Positions 16,791 to 25,868 of a DNA stretch of 64,000 nucleotides are shown piece after piece; the first letter of the stretch is position 1, and every line of letters begins with the position of its first letter. Under the pieces are notes generated by a model that made no database searches, was not told the origin of the DNA, and worked only from the letters and a program-made list of their open reading frames with translations. The stretch comes from DASQFQ01 sp963811595 (lineage in GTDB: Bacteria; Actinomycetota; Thermoleophilia; Solirubrobacterales; Solirubrobacteraceae): contig CAWERW010000015.1 of NCBI GenBank assembly GCA_963811595.1, forward strand, positions 1 to 64,000, given 5' to 3'. A program made the translations under genes and the position numbers.

Positions 16791-17983
16791 GACGCGCGGA
16801 CCTGGTAGACCGACGTGAAGCCGGTCTCGAAGCCGTTGCGCGCCGCGCGCAGGTACAGGCGCCACACCCGCACGCGCTCGGCTCCCGCCAGCCGCACCGC
16901 CTCCTCGACGTTCTCGTCGAGGAGGCGCGCCCAGTGGCGCAGCGTCTCGGCGTAGTCCTCGCGGAACTCCTCGATGTGGTGGATCTCGAGGCCCGCGCGC
17001 TCGAGCGCGACGAGCACGCGCGACAGCGGCTGCGGCGCGCCGTCGGGGAACACGTAGCGGGAGGAGAACGCGCCCGGCCTCGGGTCCTCCTGGCGGAGGT
17101 TGGCGATGCCGTGGTTGAGCAGCGGCGCGCCGGGGCGCAGCGCGCCGCGCAGGCGCTGCGCGTACTCGTCCATCCGCTCGCCGCCGACGTGCTCGACCAT
17201 CCCGATCGAGGCGACGGCGTCGAACGACGCGCCCGCGAGCTCGCGGTAGTCGGCGACGCGGAAGTCGGTGCGGTCGCCGACGCCGGCCTCGGCGGCGCGA
17301 CGGCGCGCGGTCTCGGCCTGCGGCGGGGAGAGCGTGATCCCGGTGACGTGGACGCCGTGGCGCTGCGCGGCGTGGATCGCGAACGAGCCCCAGCCGCAGC
17401 CGACGTCGAGCACGTGCTGGCCGCGCTTGAGCTCGAGCTTGCGGCAGATCAGCTCGTGCTTGGCCTCCTGCGCCTCCTCGAGCGTCGTCGCGCCGCGCGA
17501 GAAGATCGCGCACGAGTAGGTCATCGACGGGCCGAGGAAGAGCCGGAAGAACTCCGGCGGCAGGTCGTAGTGGTGGCGGACCGCGCGCGCGTCGCGCGCG
17601 ATCGAGTGGAAGCGGCCCTTCGGGGCGAGCTCGGACGGCGGCGCGTGCGGCGGCCGCACCGGCCCGGTGGCGCGCAGGGCGGCGAGCGCGAGCCGCGCCT
17701 TGGTGGCGGGCCCGATCGGCGGCGCCTCCCAGCCTTCGGCGAGCTCCACGAGCGCGTCGAGGTCGTCGATGTCGAGCGCGCCGCTCACGTACGCGCGCCC
17801 GAGCCCGAGCTCGCCGGGTGCGCGGAGGATGTGCGCGAGCGCGTGCGGCGAGCGGGCGGTCAACGTAGGGCCGCCGTTGTCCTCGGTGGAGGGGACGTCG
17901 GTGCCGTCCCACAGGACGACGCGGAACGGTCGCTCGGGGAGCGCGTCGGTGAGCGCGGAGCGGAAGGCGGCGGTGCCCGGCAC
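16787..17983 (-). CDS. cfa: Cyclopropane-fatty-acyl-phospholipid synthase
   Basis: A 398-aa SAM-dependent methyltransferase transferring a methylene group to unsaturated acyl chains in membrane phospholipids. It has VRHHYDLPPEFFRLFLGPSMTYSCAIF, the SAM motif HVLDVGCGWGSFAIHAA, then TGITLSPPQ and SIGMVEHVGGERMDEYAQ. The start GTG 17983 follows a TAGCTT hexamer by 8 nt; that hexamer overlaps the stop codon of the DUF1835 gene. A longer in-frame reading to 18034 is less likely. It is the second gene of a leftward cluster with DUF1835, the asparaginase-like gene and the M20 deacylase. Confidence 0.92.
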   Translation of the reverse strand: MPGTAAFRSALTDALPERPFRVVLWDGTDVPSTEDNGGPTLTARSPHALAHILRAPGELGLGRAYVSGALDIDDLDALVELAEGWEAPPIGPATKARLALAALRATGPVRPPHAPPSELAPKGRFHSIARDARAVRHHYDLPPEFFRLFLGPSMTYSCAIFSRGATTLEEAQEAKHELICRKLELKRGQHVLDVGCGWGSFAIHAAQRHGVHVTGITLSPPQAETARRRAAEAGVGDRTDFRVADYRELAGASFDAVASIGMVEHVGGERMDEYAQRLRGALRPGAPLLNHGIANLRQEDPRPGAFSSRYVFPDGAPQPLSRVLVALERAGLEIHHIEEFREDYAETLRHWARLLDENVEEAVRLAGAERVRVWRLYLRAARNGFETGFTSVYQVRAS

Positions 17984-17991
17984 GGCCCTCG

Positions 17992-17997
17992 AAGCTA
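17992..17997 (-). promoter_or_regulatory. -10 element (TAGCTT) for cfa
   Basis: TAGCTT reads leftwards and ends 8 nt before the cfa GTG. The first three bases are also the in-frame stop codon of the DUF1835 gene. Confidence 0.4.
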
Positions 17998-18911
17998 CCG
18001 CGTCGGCGCGCCTCGTTCCCTGTCCCAGCGCCACAGGTTCTCGTGCGCCGTGACGTGCAGGCCTCCGAGCCAGCGGTCGAAGCCGACCAGCGCGACGCGG
18101 TCGGCCTCAGCCGGCGAGCACCGCCCGGCCCTCCGTCGGTGAGCCGGAGCCCGCCGTCGACGAGCCCCTCGAGGCCGTCGAGCCGGTCGAACGCGATCGT
18201 GTCGCCCATGAACGGCGCCTCCTCCGCGGCCATGCTCGCCACGAACGCCTGCTCGCGGGTGCGCGCGCCGGCCGCCACCGCCTCGAGCAGCTGGCGCTCC
18301 GTGCGGCCGAGGCCGTCGCGGGTGCCGGGCAGCTCCTCGAGCAGCCGCCGCAGGGCGGGCCCGAGGTAGGGCAGGCGCTCGTCCGGCGTGGCCGCCGCGC
18401 GGGCGAGCTCGACCGGGTTCCCGCCGCGCACGACGTCCCACGCCGCGCGCGCGAGCCGCACGTGCTCGGGGATGACCGGCGTGCGCACCGGCCACAGGCT
18501 CGCGAGCTCCTCCGGCTCGAGCTCCCCGAGGCCGGCGAAGCGCGGGCGGCCGGGGAAGGCGCCGATGCAGATCAGCTCGACGTGCTCGGGCCGGTCGGAC
18601 AGCCCGGCGAGGATCTGGATCAGCTGGAGCTGGTCGTAGAGGTCGTGCTCGAACCACAGCACGACGGGCTCGCCCTCCGCGAGCGCCGCGGCGAGGCGCT
18701 CGTCGCGCGCGAGCAGGTCGGCCTCGACGGTCGCGGCGTCGCCCTCGCCGAGCGTGGCGAGGTACCGCGCCCGCACCGCGCGCAGCTCCTCGGGCGGCAG
18801 GTCGGGCACCGGCCCCTCGTGCAGCACGTCGCGCCACGACAGCCGGTCGCCGGCGATCCCGGCGCGCTCCATGGTCGCCGTCGTCGAGTCGCCATTGGTG
18901 ACATGCAGCAC
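17995..18911 (-). pseudogene. DUF1835 domain protein, with two apparent frameshifts
   Basis: From GTG 18911 the protein reads LHVTNGDSTTATMERAGIAGDRLSWRDVLHEGPVP, the start of DUF1835. WFEHDLYDQLQLIQILAGL and YLGPALRRLLEELPGTRDGLGRTERQLLEAVAAG follow. Near residue 258 the frame is lost. RLTDGG is in frame one, RAVLAG in a second frame (about 18130) and EADRVALVGFDRWLGGLHVTAHENLWRWD in a third (from about 18108), ending at 17995. Two single-base insertions 25 bp apart explain the pattern. Without them the product would be about 304 aa. Function unknown; the family is often annotated as RNA-polymerase-sigma-associated, which is weakly supported. Confidence 0.75.
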
Positions 18912-18917
18912 GAGCGG

Positions 18918-18927
18918 AGCCTAGTAT
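18918..18927. promoter_or_regulatory. Divergent -10 elements sharing a central TA
   Basis: AGCCTAGTAT contains TAGTAT rightwards (18922-18927, 8 nt before the acylase ATG) and TAGGCT leftwards (18923-18918, 6 nt before the DUF1835 GTG). They share the bases T18922 and A18923. The whole intergenic gap is 24 bp, so both messages would be leaderless. Confidence 0.5.
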
Positions 18928-18935
18928 CCGCCCGG

Positions 18936-21781
18936 ATGCGACGGATCGCACTGGCCGTAGGGCTGCTCGCGCTGCTGGCACCCGCCTCCGCGGCGGCGCA
19001 GGACGGGTTCGACTCGACGATCCGGCGGACCCCGCACGGCGTGCCGCACATCGAGGCGAAGGACTTCGCCGGCCTCGGCTACGGCTACGGCTACGCGCTG
19101 GCGGAGGACAACCTGTGCACGATCGCCGAGCAGTACGTGACGGTGCGCGCGGAGCGCTCGCGCTTCTTCGGCCCCGACGCGACCTACACGTGGCGCGCGA
19201 ACGGCTCGACCAACCGCAACCTCGAGTCGGACTTCACCTTCAAGCGGATCATCGACACGGGGGTCGTCGAGGGGCTGATCGCGAAGGGGCCGCCCAACGG
19301 CCCGCGGCCCGAGGTGCGCGAGGCGGTGCGCGGCTACACGGCGGGCTACAACCGCTACCTGCGCGAGACCGGTGTGGCGAGCCTCCCCGACCCGGCCTGC
19401 CGCGGCGCCGCGTGGGTGCGGCCGATCGAGGAGATCGACGTCTACCGCCGCTTCTACCAGCTCGCGCTGCTCGCCTCGACCGGCGTCGCGCTCGACGGCG
19501 TCGGCGGCGCCCAGCCCCCGACGCCGGCGCTCCCCGCCCCGCCGCTGCCGGTGGCCGGCGACTTCGACGCGCTCCAGGACCGGCTCCCGCTCGGCGGCAT
19601 CGGCTCCAACGCCTACGGCCTCGGCCGCGACAAGACCTCGACCGGCAAGGGGATGCTGCTCGGCAACCCGCACTTCCCGTGGGACGGCGCCGAGCGCTTC
19701 TACCAGGCGCACCTCACCATCCCCGGGCGGATCGACGTCTCCGGCGCGAGCCTGCTCGGCGTACCGGTCGTGCTGATCGGCCACACGCGCGGGCTCGCGT
19801 GGAGCCACACGGTCTCGACCGCGTTCCGCTTCACGCCGTTCGAGCTCACGCTCGTGCCCGGCTCGCCGACCACCTACCTCGTCGACGGGCAGCCGCAGCA
19901 GATGACCGCCCACGAGGTGACCGTGCAGGCGCGCCGGCCCGACGGCAGCCTCGAGCCGCGCTCCCGGACGCTCTACTCGACCCGCTACGGGCCCGTCTTC
20001 ACCTCGCTGCTCGGGCTGCCGCTGTTCCCGTGGACGCCCGCCAAGGCGTTCGCGCTCGGCGACGCCAACGCCGGCAACTTCCGCTACCTCAACCACTTCT
20101 TCGAGACGAACCTCGCCCAGAGCACGCGCGAGTACGACGCGGTGCTGCGCCGCAACCAGGGCATCCCGTGGGTCAACTCGATCGGCGCGGACTCGCGCGG
20201 CGAGGCCTACTACGCCGACATCTCGGTCGTCCCGCACGTCACCGACGCGCACGCGCAGACCTGCAACACGGCGCTCGGCCAGACGACGTTCACGGCGCTG
20301 CGCCTGCCGGTGCTCGACGGCTCCCGCTCGGCCTGCGACTGGGGGCGCGACGGCGACGCGCTGCAGCCCGGCACGTTCGGCCCGGGCAAGCTGCCGTCGC
20401 TGTTCCGCCGCGACTACGTCACGAACTCCAACGACTCGTACTGGCTCAGCAACCCGGCGCAGCCGCTGACCGGGTTCAGCCGCATCATCGGCGACGAGGA
20501 CACGGAGCGGTCGCTGCGCACGCGGCTCGGGCTGATCATGGCCGGGAGCGGTCGGTTCTCGCTCACGAAGCTGCAGGAGACCGTGTTCAACAACCGCCAG
20601 TACGCGGGCGAGCTGTGGCGCGACGCGGCGGTGGAGATGTGCCGCTCGACGGCGCTCGGCGAGCCCTGCGACGTGCTCGCCCGGTGGAACCTGCGCGACG
20701 ACAACGACTCGCGCGGCGCGCTGCTGTTCCGGCGCTTCGCCGAGCGCGTGCTCGCGCTCCCCGGCGGCGGGTTCAGCGTGCCGTACTCGTCCGCCGACCC
20801 GGTCAACACCCCGCGCGGGCTGCGCACCGAGGACCCGGCGGTGCGGCAGGCGCTCGTCGACGCGATCCAGGAGCTGCGCGGCCTGGGGCTGCCGCTCGAC
20901 GGCCCGCTGCGGCGACGTGCAGGCCGAGCGCGCGCGGCGGCGAGCGGATCCCGATCCACGGCGGTCCGGGCGAGGCGGGCGTGTTCAACGCGATCAACGT
21001 GCGGGCCGCCGACCTGACCGCGGGCAAGGGCTACGAGGACGTCCCGCACGGGTCGAGCTTCGTGCAGGCGGTCGCGTTCACCGACGGCGCGTGCCCGGTC
21101 ACTCCGCGCACGATCCTCACCTACTCGCAGTCGGCCAACACGCGCTCGCCGTTCTACGCCGACCAGACCCGCATGTACTCGCGCAAGCAATGGAACCCGG
21201 TGCCGTTCTGCCACCCGGACGTGCTCGCGCAGACCGTCTCGACGACGCGGCTCGGGGCGGGCAAGGCGTGCGTGGCCCGGACGCCGCTCGGACGCGTGTC
21301 GGCGCGGCGGCGCGGGCGCGGCGTGCGCGTGCGCTGGGCCGGCGGAGGGCGGGCGACGGTCGACGTGCTGCGGAACGGGCGCCGCGTGGCGCGCCTGCGC
21401 GGCCGGGCGGGGAGGGCGACCTGGCGGGGGCGGCGGCCTGGCGCCTACGTCGTGCGGGTGCGCAAGGGCGGCGAGACGCGGCGGATCGGCGTGCTGCGGA
21501 GCGGCGGCCGCGTCCGCGTCGTGCGCTTCGAGCACCGCGCACGCTGCGCCCGCGTCCGCTCGCTCTCGCTCGGCTCTCCGGTCGTCCGCCGCCGGCTGAC
21601 GATCCGCTACCGGCTCGCCGCGCGCGCCCGCGTGCGCATCACGATCCGCCGCGGCGGCCGCGTGGTGCGGGTGGTCCGCCGCCGCGCCGCGCGCTCCGGG
21701 CGGGTCCGCGTGCCGGCCCGCCGCCGCGGCACCTACCGGGTGACGCTGGGCGGCGCGTCGGTGCGGGCCCTCCACCTCTGA
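18936..21781 (+). pseudogene. Secreted penicillin-acylase-family amidase, frameshifted
   Basis: A signal peptide (MRRIALAVGLLALLAPASAAAQ) precedes an N-terminal-nucleophile hydrolase of the penicillin acylase family. ADDNLCTI-like ALAEDNLCTIAEQYV is followed by the cleavage/nucleophile site PLGGIGSNAYGLGRDK (Ser about residue 224), then GNPHFPWDGAERFYQAHL and RDYVTNSNDSYWLSNP. Near 20908-20943 the frame shifts twice by one base. The second half resumes as GGERIPIHGGPGEAGVFNAINV. The C-terminal 200 residues are arginine-rich beta modules. If repaired, about 947 aa, acting on acyl amides or homoserine lactones outside the cell (family-level inference). Confidence 0.82.
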
Positions 21782-21792
21782 AGGTTGAGCCG

Positions 21793-21814
21793 GGGTCATC
21801 CTCAAGGCTGACCC
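21793..21814 (+). terminator. Weak hairpin after the acylase gene
   Basis: GGGTCA at 21793-21798 pairs with TGACCC at 21809-21814 around a 10-nt loop, 12 bp after the acylase stop. There is no T-run, so factor-independent termination is doubtful. Confidence 0.25.
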
Positions 21815-21911
21815 AAGACCGTCAGCCCGGCCGACGACGTGGCTCCCGGGGGCCCGTAGCTTCCTCCTCATCGCAGGAACGACTCCCCCCGACTCCCCAG
21901 GAGAACCCCAA

Positions 21912-22476
21912 ATGGCCTACGCCGGACAGACCCTCGAGAACCCCGTCAGCGGCGAGAAGATCACGTTCATCCAGACCTCCGCCGACACCGACGGCGAGCT
22001 GCTGGAGATCCAGCTCGAGCTCTCCGCCGACGGCGCCGTCCCCGGTGCTCACATCCACCCCGAGCAGGAGGAGCGCTTCGAAGTGCTCGAGGGCCGATGG
22101 TCTTCCGCATGGGCCTGAAGAAGATCGTCGCCGGGCCCGGCGAGGTCGTCACGGTCCCGGCCGGCAAGATCCACGCCTTCAAGAACGCGCGGCGACGACG
22201 ACCGCCAAGGTCAACGTCCAGGTCCGCCCCGCGCTCGACATGGAGGAGCTGTTCGAGACCACGGTCGCGCTCGCCGAGGACGGCCGCACGACCTCGAAGG
22301 GCATGCCGAAGCCGCTCGACCTGGCGCTCTTCGTCCGCCGCTACCAGCGCGAGGTCAAGGCGCCCTTCCCGCCGGCGCCCGTCGTCCGCGCGATGCTCGC
22401 CCCGCTCGCCTGGATGGCGACGCGCAAGGGCCACGGCGAGCGCTACGCCGCCGAGCTGCTGCCGGCGGCCGCCTGA
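21912..22476 (+). pseudogene. Cupin-domain protein, frameshifted
   Basis: From ATG 21912 (AGGAG nine bases upstream) the product reads QTLENPVSGEKITFIQTSADTDGELLEIQLELSADGAVPGAHIHPEQEERFEVLEG. This is cupin motif 1 with its metal-binding His and Glu residues. The frame is lost near 22093-22097. MGLKKIVAGPGEVVTVPAGKIHAFKNA (cupin motif 2) is in a second frame, and AKVNVQVRPALDMEELFETTVALAEDGRTT in a third from about 22190. Single-base changes in GC runs account for this. Intact it would be about 187 aa. The role is unknown; such cupins bind small ligands or act as dioxygenase-like proteins. Confidence 0.78.
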
Positions 22477-22484
22477 GCCGGGGG

Positions 22485-22490
22485 TAGCCT
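22485..22490 (+). promoter_or_regulatory. -10 element (TAGCCT) for the 86-aa membrane protein
   Basis: TAGCCT ends 7 nt before GTG 22498, the same arrangement as before pepF. It starts 8 bp after the cupin stop codon. Confidence 0.4.
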
Positions 22491-22497
22491 GGGCGGG

Positions 22498-22758
22498 GTG
22501 TCGACACGACCCCCCGCCCAGGCGAGGACCGGGCGCGTCCTCGCGGGCGTCGCCGTGATGCTCGTCCTCTTCGCCGTCGTCATCCTCGGCGGCGTCTACT
22601 ACATGCTCACCCAGTTCGGCGACGAGCTGGACTCGGAGCTCGACTCGCAGGTCCGCACCGTCCAGCGCGACTTCGACCGCGACGTCAGAGGCCTCGAGCG
22701 GCAGATCGAGCGCGAGCTCGACGAGCGCCTCCCGCCGGTCGTCACGCCGGCGCCGTAG
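22498..22758 (+). CDS. Small single-pass membrane protein with coiled-coil tail
   Basis: 86 aa. Residues 13-36 (GVLAGVAVMLVLFAVVILGGVYYML-type) form one membrane helix. The rest, DELDSELDSQVRTVQRDFDRDVRGLERQIERELDERL, is a strongly charged predicted coiled coil. No family is recognised. GTG 22498 follows TAGCCT by 7 nt. It overlaps the convergent regulator gene by 17 bp. Confidence 0.6.
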   Translation: MSTRPPAQARTGRVLAGVAVMLVLFAVVILGGVYYMLTQFGDELDSELDSQVRTVQRDFDRDVRGLERQIERELDERLPPVVTPAP

Positions 22759-23470
22759 TCGCTCCCTCCCACAGCAGCCGGCCGGAGCGCTGCAGGAACA
22801 CCTCGATCGGCTCGTCCGGCTCCGAGGGGTGCCGGGTGGTCAGGCACTGGTTGAGCCACGCGCCCTCGATCAGGCTCGCCGCGGCGCCCGCGAGGTCGGT
22901 GAGCGTCACGCCGTCGCGCAGCCGCAGGCCGAAGTGCTCGATCGCCTCCCCGAGCACCTGCGCGAGCCGCTCGACCCACTGCAGGTGCTCCTCCATGCTC
23001 GGCCGGCTGATGCGCTCGCTCCACACGCCGTAGGGGACGGTGCTGAGCCACAGCGCCCACAGCGTGGCGTAGTCGACCTGCGGCCGCGCACCTCTCCGCG
23101 GCCCGCGCGCGGACTCCGCGGCGAACAGCGCGTCGACCCACGCGGCCGCGTCCGCGTGGTCGCTGGGCGCCGGGTACTCGAGCTGCTCGATCCAGTCGCC
23201 GGCGTCGAGCGCTCGGGCCATGGTCTCGGCCTGGAAGGCCGCCTGGCTGCCGAAGAGATGGGAGATCACGCCGCGCGTCTTGCCGTCGCGCTCGGCGACC
23301 GCGTTCGCGTCGAGTCGGGCGAAGGGGCCGACCGCGATCGAGCGCCGGTCGAGCTGCTCGGAGTCGCGCTTGATCTGCTGCAGCGCGGCGAGCTGCCCCA
23401 TCTCGACGTAGCGGCGGCGCGCCTCGTCCCTGGGCAGCCGCGAGCGGCCGGCGGGTCGCTTCGGGGCCAT
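22742..23470 (-). CDS. TetR-like transcriptional regulator
   Basis: A 242-aa predicted DNA-binding protein. The likely helix-turn-helix is LDANAVAERDGKTRGVISHLFGSQAAFQAETMARAL, a TetR-type pattern preceded by an unusually long basic N-terminus (MAPKRPAGRSRLPRDEARRRYVEMGQLAAL). The C-terminus is helical and has WLNQCL. It is divergent from a membrane-fused methyltransferase gene. The 117 bp between them holds two perfect palindromes that are probably its operators. Ligand unknown. Confidence 0.72.
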   Translation of the reverse strand: MAPKRPAGRSRLPRDEARRRYVEMGQLAALQQIKRDSEQLDRRSIAVGPFARLDANAVAERDGKTRGVISHLFGSQAAFQAETMARALDAGDWIEQLEYPAPSDHADAAAWVDALFAAESARGPRRGARPQVDYATLWALWLSTVPYGVWSERISRPSMEEHLQWVERLAQVLGEAIEHFGLRLRDGVTLTDLAGAAASLIEGAWLNQCLTTRHPSEPDEPIEVFLQRSGRLLWEGATTAPA

Positions 23471-23480
23471 TGCACCGCGA

Positions 23481-23547
23481 AGCGTACTTGACGCGGCGGC
23501 ATTGCGTACGTACCGTACGTATCTACGTACGTACCGTACGTACGTAT
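23481..23547. promoter_or_regulatory. Promoter region with two 15-bp palindromic operators 21 bp apart
   Basis: TACGTACCGTACGTA occurs at 23507-23521 and again at 23528-23542. Each is two 7-bp arms around a central C, and the 21-bp spacing is two helical turns. A rightward promoter TTGACG (23488-23493), 17 bp, TACCGT (23511-23516) overlaps the first site. Leftwards, TACGCT at 23486-23481 is a candidate -10 for the regulator. Further TACGTA half-sites extend to 23547. Confidence 0.65.
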
Positions 23548-23587
23548 CACCGGAAGGTGGTCCCGCTCTCACGGAAAGGACCTCGCC

Positions 23588-24874
23588 GTGAACACGCTCT
23601 CGCCGGCCCTCCCGCTCACCCGCTCCCGCCGCTGGCTCGCAACCGTCGGCGCGACCGCGATCTCGACCTACGCGCTCGATGCCGTGGCGACCGTGGCCGG
23701 CGCCGCGCTCGCGGCCTCGGGGCTCCTGCACGGCGCTCCGCACGCGCTCCTGCTCGGCGTCCTCGCCCTCTCCTACGTCGCCTGGGGCGCCGGGCTCCGG
23801 AGCAACCTGCGCGCGAACTGGGAGCTGCTCGAGCGCACCGGGACGAGCACCAACGTGCTCTCGAAGGCGGCACACGAGCTGGCCCGCACGCGTGGCTGGC
23901 GCCCGCCCACGCGCCGCCTCGCGGGCGCCGTCGGCTATGTCGCGACCGAGCTCGCCAAGGAGGCGCCCTACTACGCGGGGGCGTTCGGGGCGGCGCTCGT
24001 CAGCTCGTCCGTGTCCTCCGGCGACGCGATCGTCTTCCTCGCGGGCGCCAACCTGGGCGCGGCGGTCTACGAGTACGGGCTCGCACGGCTCACACAGGCG
24101 TTCCTGCGCCGCGGCCACGCGTCGTTCGACGCCGACTGGGTCCCGGGCGAGTACCTCGCGGACTACTACGCCTGCGTCGAGCCCGACGAGGTCGAGACGA
24201 TCGCGTACTTCACCGACGCGATCGGCGAGGCGCCCGCGGGCGAGCCGATCCTGTTCTTCGGCACCGGGCCGACGCTGCACCACGTGTTCCTGTCCGCCGA
24301 GCGCGCGTCGGAGATCCACCTCGCCGACTACCTGCCGCAGAACCTGGTGGAGATCGAGCGCTGGCTGCGCTGCGAGCCCGGCGCCCACGACTGGCAGCCG
24401 TTCGTCCGCTACACCCTCCAGTGCGAGGGTCAGCGCGCGCCCGCCGCGGCTGAGCTCGCGCGGCGCGAGGCGCTCACGCGGGCGAAGATCACGCGGCTGC
24501 TGCAGGCCGACGCCGGCCACCCCGAGCCGGTCGGCGAGCGCTACGCCACGGTGGTCAGCGCCTACTGCGCAGACTCGGCGACCGCCGACCGCGCGACGTG
24601 GGAGGCCTACATGCGCAACATCGCCGGCCGCGTGGCGCCGGGCGGCGTGTTCATCACCGCCGCGCTGCGGCGCTCCCGCGCCTACCTCGTCGGCGGCAAG
24701 CGCTTCCCGAGCGCCGACGTCGACGAGCACGACCTGCGCGCCGTGCTCGAGCCCGAGTTCGACTGCGCGATCGAGGTCCGCGAGGTCCCGGACCACGCGC
24801 GTCTCGGCTACGCGGGCATCGTGCTGGCTACGGCCACGCGACGCCGACCAGCGTCGGCTCCGGCTCGAGCCTGA
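23588..24874 (+). CDS. Membrane-anchored NNMT/PNMT/TEMT-like methyltransferase
   Basis: 428 aa. Residues ~15-170 contain about four hydrophobic helices (WLATVGATAISTYALDAVATVAGAAL, ALLLGVLALSYVAWGAGL, and two between 128 and 166). From about 185 the sequence follows the nicotinamide/phenylethanolamine/thioether methyltransferase family: GEYLADYYACVEPDEVETIAYFTDAI, the SAM motif FFGTGPT (225-229), HLADYLPQNLVEIERWL and a late GGVFITAALR. The substrate is unknown; small amines or thioethers are the family substrates. GTG 23588 has AAAGGA upstream. The 3' end overlaps convergent murB by 47 bp. The membrane fusion is unusual for the family. Confidence 0.75.
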   Translation: MNTLSPALPLTRSRRWLATVGATAISTYALDAVATVAGAALAASGLLHGAPHALLLGVLALSYVAWGAGLRSNLRANWELLERTGTSTNVLSKAAHELARTRGWRPPTRRLAGAVGYVATELAKEAPYYAGAFGAALVSSSVSSGDAIVFLAGANLGAAVYEYGLARLTQAFLRRGHASFDADWVPGEYLADYYACVEPDEVETIAYFTDAIGEAPAGEPILFFGTGPTLHHVFLSAERASEIHLADYLPQNLVEIERWLRCEPGAHDWQPFVRYTLQCEGQRAPAAAELARREALTRAKITRLLQADAGHPEPVGERYATVVSAYCADSATADRATWEAYMRNIAGRVAPGGVFITAALRRSRAYLVGGKRFPSADVDEHDLRAVLEPEFDCAIEVREVPDHARLGYAGIVLATATRRRPASAPARA

Positions 24875-25844
24875 CGCCGAAGCGCTCGTGCACGCCGCCC
24901 GCGATCCCGCGGGCCAGCGCGAGCAGCTCCTCGGTGCTGCCGCCGCCGCGGTTGGTCAGCGCGAGCGTGTGCTTGGAGGAGATCGCGATCCCCTCGGGGT
25001 CGCCGTAGCCGCGGTGGAAGCCGGCGCGCTCGATCAGCCAGGCGGCGGAGGTCTTGACGCGGCCGTCGTCCTCGGGGAAGCGCGGCGGGCGCTCGTCGGC
25101 GCGCTCCTCGAGCGCCGCGAACTCGTCCGCTTCGAGGATCGGGTTGGTGAAGAACGAGCCGGCGGAGACCGTGTCGGGGTCCTCCGGGTCGAGCACCATG
25201 CCCTTCCCGCGGCGGAGGCCGAGCACGGCCTCGCGCACGTCGGCGAGCGGCGCGCCCTCGCCCGGGCGGACGCCGAGCGTGCGCGCGAGCTCCGCGTAGG
25301 CGAGCGGCCCGGAGAGCTCGCGGCGCTCGAGCGCGAACGTGACCGCGAGGATCACCCACTCGCCGGGGTCGCGCTTGAACGCGCTCGAGCGGTAGGCGAA
25401 CCCGCAGTCCTCGGGCGCAAGCTCGCCGACCTCGCCGGACTCGCGGTGCAGCGCGCGCACGGACACGATCGTCTCGGCGACCTCCTGGCCGTAGGCGCCG
25501 ACGTTCTGGATCGGCGTGGCGCCGATCGACCCGGGGATGCCCGAGAGGCTCTCCACGCCGGCCAGGCCCTCGGCCACGCAGCGCGCCACGAACGGCTCCC
25601 AGTCCTCGCCGGCGGCGGCGGTCAGCTCGACGCGCCCGTCGCGCTCGCGCTCTTCGACCCCGCGCGTGAGCACGCGGACCACCGTGCCGGGCCAGCCCGC
25701 GTCGGCGATCACGAGGTTCGAGCCGCCCGCGAGCAGCAGCGCGTCGCCGCGCGCGGCCGCGACCAGATCCGCCTCGCTGCGCGCTTCCACGACCGCGCCC
25801 GCGGGGCCGCCGAGGCGCAGGGTGGTGAGCTCGCTCAGCCGCAC
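24828..25844 (-). CDS. murB: UDP-N-acetylenolpyruvoylglucosamine reductase
   Basis: A 338-aa FAD enzyme of peptidoglycan precursor synthesis reducing enolpyruvyl-UDP-GlcNAc to UDP-MurNAc. Seen: LTTLRLGGPAG, the FAD motif LLLAGGSNLVIAD, and SLSGIPGSIGATPIQNVGAYGQEV. GFAYRSSAFKR and SAGSFFTNPIL, with its catalytic serine, follow. Late KTSAAWLIERAGFHRG and SSKHTLALTNRGGGST are the type-I features. GTG 25844 lies 7 nt after TAGGAC, whose TA is shared with the divergent VOC gene's -10. It is isolated from any mur/ftsZ cluster in this window. Confidence 0.94.
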   Translation of the reverse strand: MRLSELTTLRLGGPAGAVVEARSEADLVAAARGDALLLAGGSNLVIADAGWPGTVVRVLTRGVEERERDGRVELTAAAGEDWEPFVARCVAEGLAGVESLSGIPGSIGATPIQNVGAYGQEVAETIVSVRALHRESGEVGELAPEDCGFAYRSSAFKRDPGEWVILAVTFALERRELSGPLAYAELARTLGVRPGEGAPLADVREAVLGLRRGKGMVLDPEDPDTVSAGSFFTNPILEADEFAALEERADERPPRFPEDDGRVKTSAAWLIERAGFHRGYGDPEGIAISSKHTLALTNRGGGSTEELLALARGIAGGVHERFGVRLEPEPTLVGVAWP

Positions 25845-25851
25845 GGCGACT

Positions 25852-25861
25852 GTCCTAGCAT
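25852..25861. promoter_or_regulatory. Divergent -10 elements sharing a central TA
   Basis: GTCCTAGCAT contains TAGCAT rightwards (25856-25861, 7 nt before the VOC GTG) and TAGGAC leftwards (25857-25852, 7 nt before the murB GTG). T25856 and A25857 belong to both. The intergenic gap is 24 bp. Confidence 0.5.
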
Positions 25862-25868
25862 CTGAGGC

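Noticed and set aside
18102..18142. Programmed frameshifting as explanation of the DUF1835 lesions
   Set aside because: Two separate +1 shifts 25 bp apart with no slippery heptamer or slow codon; errors or decay are simpler.
15792..18911. 1039-codon open frame that looks like a DUF1835-asparaginase fusion
   Set aside because: The middle third is a shadow frame across cfa, which is intact in another frame. The continuity results from a frameshift in the DUF1835 gene and absence of stops at high GC.
23505..23547. CRISPR-like short direct repeats
   Set aside because: Only two 15-bp palindromic units without spacers of CRISPR length and no cas genes; they fit operators between a regulator and its target.
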